Below, in pieces: positions 8,197 through 18,749 of a stretch of DNA of 60,000 bases. Source of the stretch: Polytrichum commune. Taxonomy: Eukaryota; Streptophyta; Polytrichopsida; Polytrichales; Polytrichaceae. The stretch's first letter is position 1. Every line of letters starts with the position of its first letter. The notes below the pieces were generated by a model, which saw only the letters and a program-made list of their open reading frames with translations, was not told the origin of the DNA and searched no databases. Location: the NCBI GenBank assembly GCA_950295325.1, contig OX485805.1:55268758-55328757 (forward strand). Reading direction: 5' to 3'. A program made the position numbers and the translations under genes.

Positions 8197-10855
8197 ATGG
8201 CGCCGGAATTCGGTGAGGCGCGTGTGGGAGTTAGTAATGGGACCGATCATCACGCGGCCCAAGTGCCACACGTGAGGTTAGTGCAGCAGGCAGAGGGGCC
8301 GGCGTGTGTGTTGGCGATGGGAACCGCGAACCCGCCCGACATCATTGAGCAGAGCACATACCATGAGCGGCTTTTTGCTATGTGTGGGATCAGCGACAAC
8401 GAGACGCTGAAAGCCAAGTTCAAGCGCATGGGTGAGTATTTGGGGCCGCATCTACTAGTGCTTTTCCATCAGTATGGCTTCGTTGGTTTGAAAGTTTTAT
8501 TTCCCCACTGTATACATAATCAGTGCGAGGAGGAATCTCGACAATGTGGCATTTTTCTAGCGGCTATGAAGAGAACAGTTTTAACCCATCGCCATATCCC
8601 CTCACAATCGCTATATTAGAAACCACCAACAAAATGATATGAAATTTTGATTTGACACGTATTTGGATTCCTCCTCACGTCAGTTATGTACGATGACGGA
8701 GCAATGGGGACTTTCCGTTCTCTCGGCCAAGGAGATGTATTTTACGTCCGGAAAATCAAATCTTTAGTATTCATCTTGACGCTTTGCATTGCTGCCCACT
8801 TCCGAACATAAAATAGGTGCTGAAATTGGGTCACTGACGGGATTGTGCGCTTCTACCTTATACGTTCACAAACTAGGATTTGAATGGACGAATCATGGGT
8901 GTTTGGGAAATCATAATATTGTGGGACGCCATTAGCTCTATGTCTTAAAGTTACTCACATTTGCCATTGGACCAGTTTGAAAATAACAATTCAATCCCTT
9001 GGTCAAATCCCCAAACTATCAATATTTGATGTTCTGTACATCCAGAACACTACTCAAATCATACAGAAAAGTGGACAAACGCTCTGTTTTCCTCAGGTCC
9101 GTGTTCAGTTGTTGTATCAAACTCCTCCTCCACACAGCTGACTTGTTTCAGGTAGCATCAATATTGATTGCTTCATTCGCTGATTTACCCATTTTGATAA
9201 ATGCTCGATGAATCACTGCAGCCGACAATAAGATTGAGAAGCGGCACACGTGCATCACCGAGGAGGTGATCAAGGAGCACCCCGAGCTCGCAACGTACAC
9301 CGAAGAGAATAGCCTAACGACACGAGTGAACATGGCTAACAAGGTGATTCCCAAGATCAGCATCGAGGCAGTGGAAGCCGCCATGCAAGAGTGGGGGCGC
9401 CCGTTGTCCGACATCACCCACATGGTGTTTGCGACCACCACAGTGACTTCCATTCCCGGGGTGGACCTCGAGATTGCACGAACATTGGGCCTCAAGCCCA
9501 ACGTGCAGCGCATCTGCATGTACCAAACAGGCATGCACATGATTGCCTCTCCCTTGATCTCCTCCTCAATAGCCAACCCCATGCCGTATTTTACGAGTGG
9601 GCTTTAACTTCAATTCCATATGTATCAATATTTTGTTTGGTATATGGGCCTTAACCCCCGGACCCCATGGGAACTCTGAGCTTTAAGATGTGCAGGTTGG
9701 AATAGTGCTCGGATGGGTGACCTTCCTAGCACTTGATTTCCTGTGTACCCTACCATCTATGCTGCACCCAATCATAGTGGAGTAACCAAGTAGGCTGAAT
9801 ATTTTCAACCAACCATGTGTGAGCCAAGGGCTTGCCTTTGGGGAAGATTGGGTGCGGCTCAACTTGTCCGTGCCCATTCAAGATGTTCACCTTTTGAGAG
9901 TGCCCATTCAAGATGTTCACCTTTGAGAGGATGTAGTAGTAGTCTTGAAGGTCCCTCTATTTATCCTTGTGATGCCCATTTTCAAATTACATATAGAATT
10001 AGACTAACATGAAGACGAAGAAAACACCATAATTCACGCCAGTGGCATCACTATAGTCATCTACCTCTCTCACTCTCTCTATCTCTCTGATTTATTTGGC
10101 ATGAACCCGTATATAGAACTCTAACATTCTTGGCATGGAATTGTTACGTGTTCCAAACAGGTTGTTGGGGTGGAGCCGCCACCCTTCGCGTCGCGAAGAA
10201 CCTCGCGGAGAGCCAGAAGGGCGCCCGTGTGTTGGTCATCGCATCGGAAGCCAACACCATCATGAACTTTCGGAAACCGATCGAGGATACGCTCTACAAG
10301 GTCGACGGCTTCCAGAATCACGTGGCCCTCGCGGACGGGGCCGCAGCACTCATTGTGGGGTCCGACCCTGTGCCAACCGAACACCCGATCTTCGAGATTT
10401 GTTGGTCGACTCAAATGTCACCTAACGGCACGTGGGGAGCCATGCACGCAAACATTAGCGAGTACGGCCTATTGCAATACCTTGGGAAGGATTACGTGCC
10501 CACATTGATTGCGAAGCACTTGCCCGAGATTGCAGCCGAAGGGAGGGCGCTGGTGGGGAGCCCTAATCCCCGGGAGATGTTTTGGATCGTCCACCCGGGA
10601 GCATGGAAAATTTTGGAGGTGGTGGCTGAGGCGATGGGGTTGGACAATGATCACCTTCAGCCTAGTTGGAACACGTTGAGGGATTTTGGCAACATGTCTA
10701 GCCCGACGTGCTTGTTTGTGTTGAACGAGATGCGGAACTTGTCCAAGAGGACCGGTGCTTCGACCACAGGTAGGGGAAACGAATGGGGAATGTTGTTGGG
10801 GTTCGGCCCGGGTTTCAATATGGAGGTGTCACTTCTTCGGAGCTTCCCACAATAA
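8197..10855 (+). CDS. Type III polyketide synthase, chalcone synthase superfamily, three exons
   Basis: Exons are 8197-8431, 9222-9530 and 10161-10855, giving 412 residues against the usual 390-400. Family enzymes condense a CoA-linked starter with malonyl-CoA in the cytosol. The thiolase-fold residues are present: Cys183 (in QTGCWGG), His326 (WIVHPG), Asn359 (FGNMSS) and the C-terminal GFGPG (395-399). Intron 1 (GTGAGT donor, CTGCAG acceptor) is phase 1, at the conserved chalcone synthase intron position; the cysteine codon usually split there is Ala79 here. Intron 2 sits one codon before the catalytic Cys and needs a GC-AG splice (CAG|GC) to keep frame. The active-site lining differs from chalcone synthase. 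The gatekeeper equivalent to Phe215 falls in a one-residue gap (HVALADGAA), Phe265 is Gln287, Thr197 is Asn217 and Gly256 is Ala278. A starter or product other than p-coumaroyl-CoA/naringenin chalcone is likely, so no specific enzyme name is given. The ATG at 8197 was chosen because it precedes the conserved core with a family-length N-terminus; a GTG at 8170 in the same frame is not a likely plant start. Coding sequence is much more GC-rich than the flanks. Confidence 0.9.
9640..9750 (+). repeat. 5S-rRNA-like sequence (pseudogene or 5S-derived SINE) in the PKS intron
   Basis: The order of blocks matches plant 5S rRNA: CCCCGGACCCCATGGGAACT (5S has CACCGGATCCCATCAGAACT), then CTGAGCTTTAAGATGTGC at the internal A-box position, AATAGTGCTCGGATGGGTGA at 9701-9720 with CC following (the C-box), and TTTCCTGTGTACCC at the 3' end. 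Divergence is too high for a working 5S gene. No T-run terminator follows directly. It is either an isolated pseudogene or the head of a 5S-derived SINE. Confidence 0.7.
9870..9930 (+). repeat. 30-bp tandem duplication in PKS intron 2
   Basis: GTGCCCATTCAAGATGTTCA followed by CCTTT(T)GAGAG occurs twice in immediate succession (about 9870-9899 and 9900-9929). The copies differ by one T in the T-run. Confidence 0.9.
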
Positions 10856-11207
10856 TTTACTCTAGACCTTCTTAGATTGCTTTTGCAAGTCATAGTTTGA
10901 CAACCTACAGGGTGGGCTCATTCACCCTTCAGAAATGAATGTACATTAAGCCTAGAAAGTTCGGCCCCTTTTTAGTGCATCAAAAACCAAAATATGGTCT
11001 CAATGGATTGCTCAAAGCGAGTTGGAAGATAGGCGAGGATTCTACTAATAGCTTTAGGCATACTGGGTCCACTACAATGCCCACAAGACGATGGAACATG
11101 GTTCAGGCTAGTAACTTGTAACGTGGAGTTACTTGTAGCGATCACAGCAACCATGGTCTGCATAAATGTTTTGTCTTCCATCCGCTCAGATTACGGAATT
11201 CTTGAAC

Positions 11208-11213
11208 AATAAA
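11208..11213 (+). terminator. Probable polyadenylation signal of the PKS gene
   Basis: A perfect AATAAA lies about 350 bp after the stop codon, followed by a GT-rich stretch (TGTGTGTGTTGGTG). This is the plausible end of the 3' UTR; other weaker signals could be used. Confidence 0.45.
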
Positions 11214-11299
11214 GTCAGCACTATGTGTGTGTTGGTGTACAAGTAGGTCATGATGTTGATACCCCCGTGGACTTCAATAAGTTGGAGATTTAAGTTGAA

Positions 11300-12030
11300 A
11301 ATCGCAACATGTGTTCATAGACTGCATAAACTTGGTGGACAAATTTCCATATGGTCACCTTGGTCACAATGATTAATGAGTTGACAACTCTCATAAGTCC
11401 TTTGAAAGGTGGAGAAGCACCTGGAAAATCAGAGCCTAAATTGCCGTGTAATCTCTTGTACTAAATGCGGAGCCTACTATGGCCATAGCCAGAGAGGCCT
11501 CCTGCAATGTCCAATTTCTTCGCCCTTTCATCAGGCTGTGTGTGTTGGCATCATCAAATATGGTCACCCAGAAATATCACTTCTTAAAATGGTAAATGGT
11601 TCCATGTAAGTTAATTAGAAATCCACATAAGCTGGGTTCATACTACTCTGAACAGAACTAGATAGAGTTATGTAATGTGGAACGTAAGTTAATTCTCACT
11701 TTTGAGATAAAGGATGGGGGAGCTATGGAAGAGGAGAGATGTGGAACAAGACATACATCATCTCCACCTTCAGGGCGTTGGGTGGTGGCTCAACCTCTTC
11801 AGTGTATACCATAAGGTGCTTCCTGGTTCATCATTCTTTAATGCCGAATTTTCACGTGGACTCTGAGTGGTCTCAACCAATGTAAGATCGCCATGTGGCA
11901 AAAATTCACGAATATTTATTTATCAAAAGCTGGAGCGGGAAGCACTCTATGGTAGTGCATGGAGGTGTGGTTCATGCCTTAGATGTAACTCTAGACTAGA
12001 AATTTTACATGCACCCCTGCAATTATCGAA
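11300..12030. other. Intergenic, nothing recognised
   Basis: Only short frames without family features are present, and no clear repeat ends were found by eye. Confidence 0.5.
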
Positions 12031-12037
12031 TATGAGC

Positions 12038-12232
12038 ATGCCCCTCGTTCATCCAACATAGGAAGCCCTGCAATAGTATGCAACCCGGAAGTAACATTTC
12101 TAGTTGATTTGACACCAGAATTAGCTCTACTGGAGGTCCCAAATCAAGCTTAGTCTACTGGAGATCATCTGAGATGAAAATGGCATCAAACCTATAGGGG
12201 TCAAGTTTTTATGTTGGATGGATGAGAGGTAC
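12038..12232. mobile_element. MITE with GTACCTCTCATTCATCCAACA-type ends
   Basis: The left end CCCCTCGTTCATCCAACA and right end TGTTGGATGGATGAGAGGT (with AC following) are inverted repeats. The interior shares CC(C)GGA(A/G)GT and GTCAAGTTT segments with the better preserved copy at 44554-44746. It is about 195 bp with no coding capacity. Confidence 0.65.
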
Positions 12233-12849
12233 ACTCATTTATGAGAATTCCCTCTCTCGCCCTGCAATGGACAACTCGTCAAAAATCTCAGGAAATCTGC
12301 ACAAATGCTCTCATAAATTATGAAGAAGACGACGAATTGAAGAGTGCAACCTCTGTCAGGTGCTCTATTATCTTCCAGTCGTCAATGAGACCTCAAAGGT
12401 AGCTGCTCTGGGGTTGCCACTTCAGCACAAGACCGGCATGGAAATTTGTTGATGCCCTCCACACCCATCTCCAGGCATGGCATCAAATACAGCTCCCGAA
12501 GCCCTACCTTACTAGAATCACACAAGGCTTTTGAATCCTTCATTGAACTTCATTTACCTAATAACAAGCAACGCAACACTCTGCACATATGTTGGCATCT
12601 CAGCTGGCAACCACAAAACTGAATCACCAGCAGGCTTCAAAATCTCTAAGAACCTTCACGTAATCACTTGGGAGGATTATTTGCAAACATGTCCTGTATT
12701 GGGAAGTCAATGTCGAGGAGTATAATTGAACTTCAATGGAACATGGAGCTTCTGAAAAACATACACACCCGTGGTGACGGAGGCCGCTGTAAATCTTCAT
12801 ATCCCAGTTGATGATGATCCAAATTCTTAAGCAGCTTAATCCTTTAAAT

Positions 12850-14060
12850 TAGCCACCTCTGCAAACAAGAGCCGCACGTACGTATTTGTAAGCCGGATTG
12901 CGTGTGGTCATAGAGAAATAAACCCAAGAAACTTTGTCAAAGCTTGAGAAAAACTCCCATCCTAACCCTGCCCTCACCCTTCCGTTAGGGTGAATACGCA
13001 ATGACCCACACAGCAATTCCAACACCTGAAACCAAATCAATACATCATGTGGAGAATCGATTTAATTCTGTCACATACAGCACTTCTAGAATCTTTTGTT
13101 ATTATGTGTCCATTTTCTAGCCGAATGTGCAGATATTTGAATGCAGGGCATTATGCCATGGCAGAATGCCCTGCCTGTAAATGTGGTCATGCCACCCATC
13201 AATTTGCCCTCCATACATCTTTTCTAACAAAACTCTAGGAGTTCTTTACACTGAGGAAATGCCCCTATGGTCATGCATTTCAGGATTTTCTAGCACTGCC
13301 CTTGGGCAAAGCCCTTAAATCCCGCGATGCACTTCCCTCAAGATAATCCCCTATACGTAACAACGTAACATGTGACTACACTTGCTCTCACTTAGGAAAT
13401 CGGGTAGCTACCAATGTTGGAATGGTATTGTCTTCTTCTTTTTATACCACTCAAGTATCTATAATGGGGAAATCACGTTCTTTATTATCAGTAGGGTGTG
13501 GGAGTGTAATGGATTTTGTTTTCAATACCATTTGGGTCTACATACCATGTAAGAAATTTCATACCTAGGTCAAATCACCCTAGTATCAATATGGTGTTGA
13601 ATGGCGTTGACCCAAATAATAACTCAAGAATGCGAAAAAAACTCTAACTTCTACATACCCACTAAATATCGATACTTGCCTCCTACTATAATTTTAATAC
13701 TCATGGGTAGGTTCTATACTGCCATTATTGATGTCGATTGTTGATACCATGCATTCACCAATACACAAGGCCAACATTGTGGTTGCTACCAACTTCACTT
13801 TGCTTCAACTTCTTCACTTCATTTGACCTAGCATAACATTACTCAGATGATAAGTTGTGTTCAGCTACCATGTCTTTAGATTCAGTCTGAAGCAATGGGA
13901 TTCCGGCATCTAGAATCTTTATCCTCAAATCCATTGTTGGGCCCATAAACACGGCTCATCAGCTCAATAATGTTATGGGTGATCCAAGTCTAATGCAATC
14001 TTTCTTTACCAATGCATATATGTACCCAATAGATGGATATCACTAAGAATCCAAAACTAC
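12850..14060. repeat. Second copy of repeat D, interrupted by repeat C
   Basis: The left part (12850-13080) matches 5380-5700. The right part (about 13370-13410 and 13780-14060) matches 5915-6080. Between them, about 13415-13756 matches 48395-48806 instead (TTGACCCAAAT.ATA, CCCACCAAATATC.ATAC and GGGTAGGTTCT in the same order), so repeat C appears inserted into repeat D. Limits are approximate. Confidence 0.55.
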
Positions 14061-14722
14061 ACTCTAAACTCTTAAGCTACCCTAAATAGTCATATTGTGG
14101 GCCAAGATGTTTCTCTAGAGTCCACACTAACTCTCAAAATGAATATTTACATGGGCCACATTAATTCTCAACGTAACTTGAATTTCTAGTAGAAAATTAG
14201 TGTGAGGCATATTTATGTTTTAAGAAAACTAGTGTGTTGATAATTTTATTTTGTACTACTTTTGTCCTATAACTAATATTCAGCATGTTGGTTGGAAGTC
14301 TACATGAAGACTTAGAGGAAGACCCAAGGTCTTGGACCCATGTTAATTCCACCTTGACTAGAAAAGTAGTGGGGCCACGTTAATTATTTCAACACTAATT
14401 TTCCACCCCCATTAATAAGACTATTTAGTGTACCTAGATTGTGTCAAACAAGATGATGTCATATGAATCCACACATAGATGAAACATCCCCACATGGACA
14501 CTTGTAGGAAATTGAGCATTTGAGACCTAAGAGTGGGTCAAATTACAGTAATCGACTTGAAAATGGGCCAATTTGTAGGCCTTAAATGTTCAAGTTGTCT
14601 TGGCAAACCTCCTTATGTGAAAAAGAAAAGCTCTAAGAATGAGCTTGAGAATTTACGAATCTCAGCAAGGCACCGTAATCCATGCAATCCTTCAAGCCTG
14701 TGATGAAGTTTCCTCCAACCAC

Positions 14723-15113
14723 CTACACTAAATACCTCATCTAGTGTGGCATTCAAATTGGTGTGCCATGTTAATGGAGTGGAAGCACCAAGTATCATGT
14801 GACACACTCTTTAGTTGCCACCTAGTGATTGCAAGGCAAAACTAATGTGGGTCAATGATGATTATTATGCAGTGTGGGCCAAAGTCCGGAGATTTTTGGG
14901 CATAATCAGCCGAGATCCTAGTGTTTCCAAGTTCAGCCAGTTATATGTTGCCATCTTTCATTTTTATTTATTATGGGAGTATATTCTATAAATTCCTCTA
15001 AAATGATCGGTTATTTATTTCTTGAAGTCTTGAACTTCAACTAGTTCATGTGTAACTAGCAGCCGGTTCTCCCCGTTCATTGGTGTGGCCACACTAAATC
15101 AGATGTTTAGTGA
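14723..15113 (+). repeat. Repeat B copy with an internal insertion
   Basis: The left end CTACACTAAATACCTCATCT and the body (GGTGTGCCATGTTAAT, TTGCCACCTAGTGATTG) match 35191-35374. The right end CCACACTAAATCAGATGTTT (15088 on) is displaced by about 220 bp relative to that copy, so an unrelated segment (about 14860-15085) has been inserted. Confidence 0.55.
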
Positions 15114-15119
15114 TGAAGT

Positions 15120-18100
15120 CAAGTGGACGTGATTGTTAACAATTACTTTGAGGTTTTCTTCTATCAACCTAAACCCACCATCGGTGAATTATTGTGTTAC
15201 ATTTGCAACGCGGCATCTAGTTTACTGTGAAGGTGAAGCATCTGTTGGGTTATTGTGTCAAAGTTTGTGTATCCTTTCCTCCTCGGAGATAAACTTTCAA
15301 GCTCGAATACTCTTTCAGGTCTTTCCATACACAAGCTCATCGTAATAGAATTGGCAACAAGGAAACTTTAGGTCAGATCATTCACTGGCCACGAAATTGA
15401 GTTGCAAGTCGTCATGTACTGTCTCCCGAAAGATAAGGAGAAAAATTGGGTTCTCGAGTAAGATAGGAAAGTTATCTGCAACCATTTCACCATCAGATGC
15501 TTGAAAATTCCAAGCCCTCACAATGGCGAAGCTAGAGGAAGTTGTGTTTTGGGACAAAAGTGCGCACATGAGGGTTGATATTTACTTCGGTCACACACAC
15601 ATACCAAATCTTCAAGATTTCTTCCATAGCCGCGGTTTACATCACCGACGAAATTATTATTCGTTGCATAAATCATTAAAAACGATAGTGAAGATAAACA
15701 GGTGCTTCATGTACCACCTTGACCTAACCTTCCTGATCAGTCGAGTCTTCTTCAAAGTAATCATCCTCGGAGTCCAATCCACTATGCTCATGATTTAATC
15801 TCAATGTTACCCTAAGTTAACCCTCTACAGGTTTCCAAAAAATGAACTTTTGCACAGATTTCCCCAAGAAAGAGTAGAGTGAGTTGAAGATACATGGTAA
15901 ATCATGCGAGAGCGTTGAAATCAAATTGAGCATGTGAACGAGCATCAGTCAAATTATATACATGCTAGAGTCAGAGTAATGGCTATGGAGTATTAAGATA
16001 TCAAGTAGACATTCTCTGCTCACAAGAATTTTGTGTTTCTCTTATTGTAGATGGGATCTGCTCTATTGTGTATTATGAGTGCTAGAATTTCGTCAAGCAA
16101 CATATATAATATGAAATCTTTCAGGCAACATGGACTCGAGCAAAAAGTGAGGATTCATGGGAATTAGTACAGCGGTGAGACTTTTTACCATCCCTGGAAA
16201 ACAGGAACAATGAAAGGGCCGCTATGATTCCTGTAGACGCCTTAGCTTTTCTGTCTGCATGTCGATCTGGCTACAAGGTCGCTTGGCAGCTTGAGTGAAT
16301 GATATTCTCTCTGGAAAGCTCTCTTGCAAGGCCCATGATTCCTAATGTATTCATGTGACCAATATATCCTGCACAGCTTTTCGAGAATGTCAGGTGAAGA
16401 AAATGGACCGTCACCCCGGGAGTGTGGTACTAGAGCAGCAGAAACTATCTTTGCACAATTACGAGTACGAATTCGGACGGACTGAGTGTCCAACTTTCCA
16501 TGTGCCTTCATACATGGCAGTTGGCCCATCTCATCAACAGTATAAATATTATTCAAGCTGGAAATGATCCCATGCTTGCTCTCCACCGGCCAATGCTTCT
16601 GGAAAGGCTGCAGTTGTGGTATTGAACATAGATGTGGCAATCCATGGCCTTTAGTGGCCACTGTGGAAAAAGTTTCAAGAGGCAAGAAGATTGCTCACGG
16701 TACGGTTATGAACTTGGGTCAGAGAATTTCATCATTCGGAATCAACAATTTGATCACTGCCAATGTGCACACCCTGCACTAGATATTCTTTCAGTACAAG
16801 ATTAAAACATGCCGCTGGCCATGGTCCGTTTCCCAAAATCAGTCAATAGTTGAGTAATCTTATACCTAGTTTCTTGTGGTAAGAATCGTGGTCCTAGAAC
16901 GCACTTCCCATTTGACACGAGCGGTCATTAGCACGCAACCCGATTGACAACAGTCAAGTCAAGTCTATGGACTTGACTCTCGTCAAGTGGGTTGTAAAAT
17001 AATGATCCCTGTTCTAGGACCATTGTTTCCTACTACAGAGAGCTTGTGGCATCACACATATATACAAGCCCATCATCAAAAAAGCTCAGGGTGACTTGGG
17101 AAGAATTATTAGCTGAACTTATATACATAATATATATGTATATAGAGGTTGTACCTCGTTCTTGTGTCATACATCATCAGGACACGGCAAGCAGCCCCAA
17201 GCTTGGATCAATATTTTCGGTGTACACATTCACCGAGCTGCCTTGATATTTCCTCTGTAAGTATGAATCTGGCACTGCAAATCATCAGCAACAACAGTCA
17301 GGTAAACATCACTCTACGAATAAACAAACAAGAGCAGTGTTACATTATTGATGGCAAGTCCTTTTTGGGAGCAGTATTTAAAGATTTGACTGCAGTAATA
17401 AGAGGGGGTCGGACTATTCATCTGAACAGCTTTGCGTGGGAAAAGCAACGAAGACAATTACACTCAGTGGCTCAGACACTTTATTCCCCGGAGATAGTTT
17501 GGATTCCCATTTGCTTGAACAGTACTAATACTGTTTAACATATGGACTCCCCTGCCTTCTTGAGATTCTATGGGGCCTAGAGTATGCCTTGCTGTTTGCA
17601 CTATATATAAAATATACAGACAAGACGGTCAGATGGTTCTTGGAAGATAAAGAAGCTGTTGAAAACTAAATTGAGTCAGACAACAGAGAGTTTGGCACGA
17701 ATTTAGCTTGTGCACAAATTAAAAAGGAATTTAATTCAGACAGCTGAGAGTTTGGCACGAGCGACGTGGAGATATTCGCACCTTTGATTATCGAAGTTTC
17801 AAAATTGAAGCGCAGCATGGAGAGTGAGACAAGGTATGCACGGGATCCCACACCCATCATAAATTTGAGCTATAATTGGTAAATGCATTGCTGCTAATCG
17901 CCGTTTTAAGCGCCTGCCAGACTGTTGATGATGAATCAACGATCTGTCGAAGTGCCTTCGAAACATCTAGGTAGCTAGGGTGCCTCCTAAAACTTCATGT
18001 GTCCCAAACAGACACCATCCATAGTAGCTATGTCCAATCTATATAGGATGAGTGCTTAGTCGAACTACTTGACAAAGCTCTTCCTAGATTCTTGACACCT

Positions 18101-18700
18101 CGAAACTTCTGCGCACGAAGGAGGATGCTTCACTATTGCAGGAGACACCAGGTGCGCATGCTCCATAAAGCAATCTAAGTAAGTGAGGGCCACGATTGGC
18201 ACCGGTACCAGACTTTCTTTGCATATTTCAGAGAAGCCATGAAGCCCACAAGAGCATACACAAAGCATTTGGTATTGTAACAACTCATCGGCTATGGCAC
18301 TGTATTATGTATGTCTGTACACGAAACAGATGCCAGATTAGCAGCCGGAACTCCGTAACAACCGGCAGCTAATTCAAGCTATACCTTCTTATACAAGCTG
18401 GCAAGCAAGGATCGACAACCTTGAACTAGAGCTAAATTAAACCTTTAATTAGTCCAAAGCAGTTCCTAAGCCGGTAATCTGTCTGGCAAATGCACTGTGC
18501 AATTTCCGTCTTCGGCTGTACAAAACTCACTCAGAAATAACCGCCTTCGCAAACAAGAAAAGGCGCCACAACCTGATTCTTTCGGGGCTACAACTTAGTA
18601 TATATAATGTTCGACAAAACTGGACGTGTGTGACAAAACTGCACAATCAAGTGCAAGACCGTCGCCCTCATCAACTCTATGTTACAAAAATAATTTAAAA
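15120..18700. other. Intergenic, no supported gene
   Basis: Several frames of 60-150 codons exist (for example 16242-16685 reverse and 17149-17538 forward). None shows a domain, motif or codon pattern I recognise. A 40-bp direct repeat with CAGA(G/C)AGTTTGGCACGA lies at about 17680-17705 and 17740-17761. Nothing else is supported. Confidence 0.5.
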
Positions 18701-18749
18701 ACCTTACTCTATGCAGAGTGTACTACAACAACCTTGAACAGTGAATTCA

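Larger units (their letters stand above)
9531..10160 (+). other. Second intron of the PKS gene, GC-AG, flanked by direct repeats
   Basis: Exon 2 ends TGTACCAAACAG and is followed by GC. The intron ends TGTTCCAAACAG before exon 3. With the next G these are 12/13 identical, so the intron is bracketed by a short duplication. GT donors nearby do not restore the reading frame through the catalytic Cys, whereas CAG|GC does. It holds a 5S-rRNA-like segment and a 30-bp tandem duplication. Confidence 0.75.

Noticed and set aside
9148-9582. Reverse-strand frame of 144 codons across PKS exon 2
   Set aside because: Antisense shadow of a conserved PKS exon.
16242-17538. Frames of 130-150 codons at 16242-16685 (reverse) and 17149-17538 (forward)
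   Set aside because: No recognised motif, no splice-consistent extension, AT-rich background composition; expected by chance in this length.
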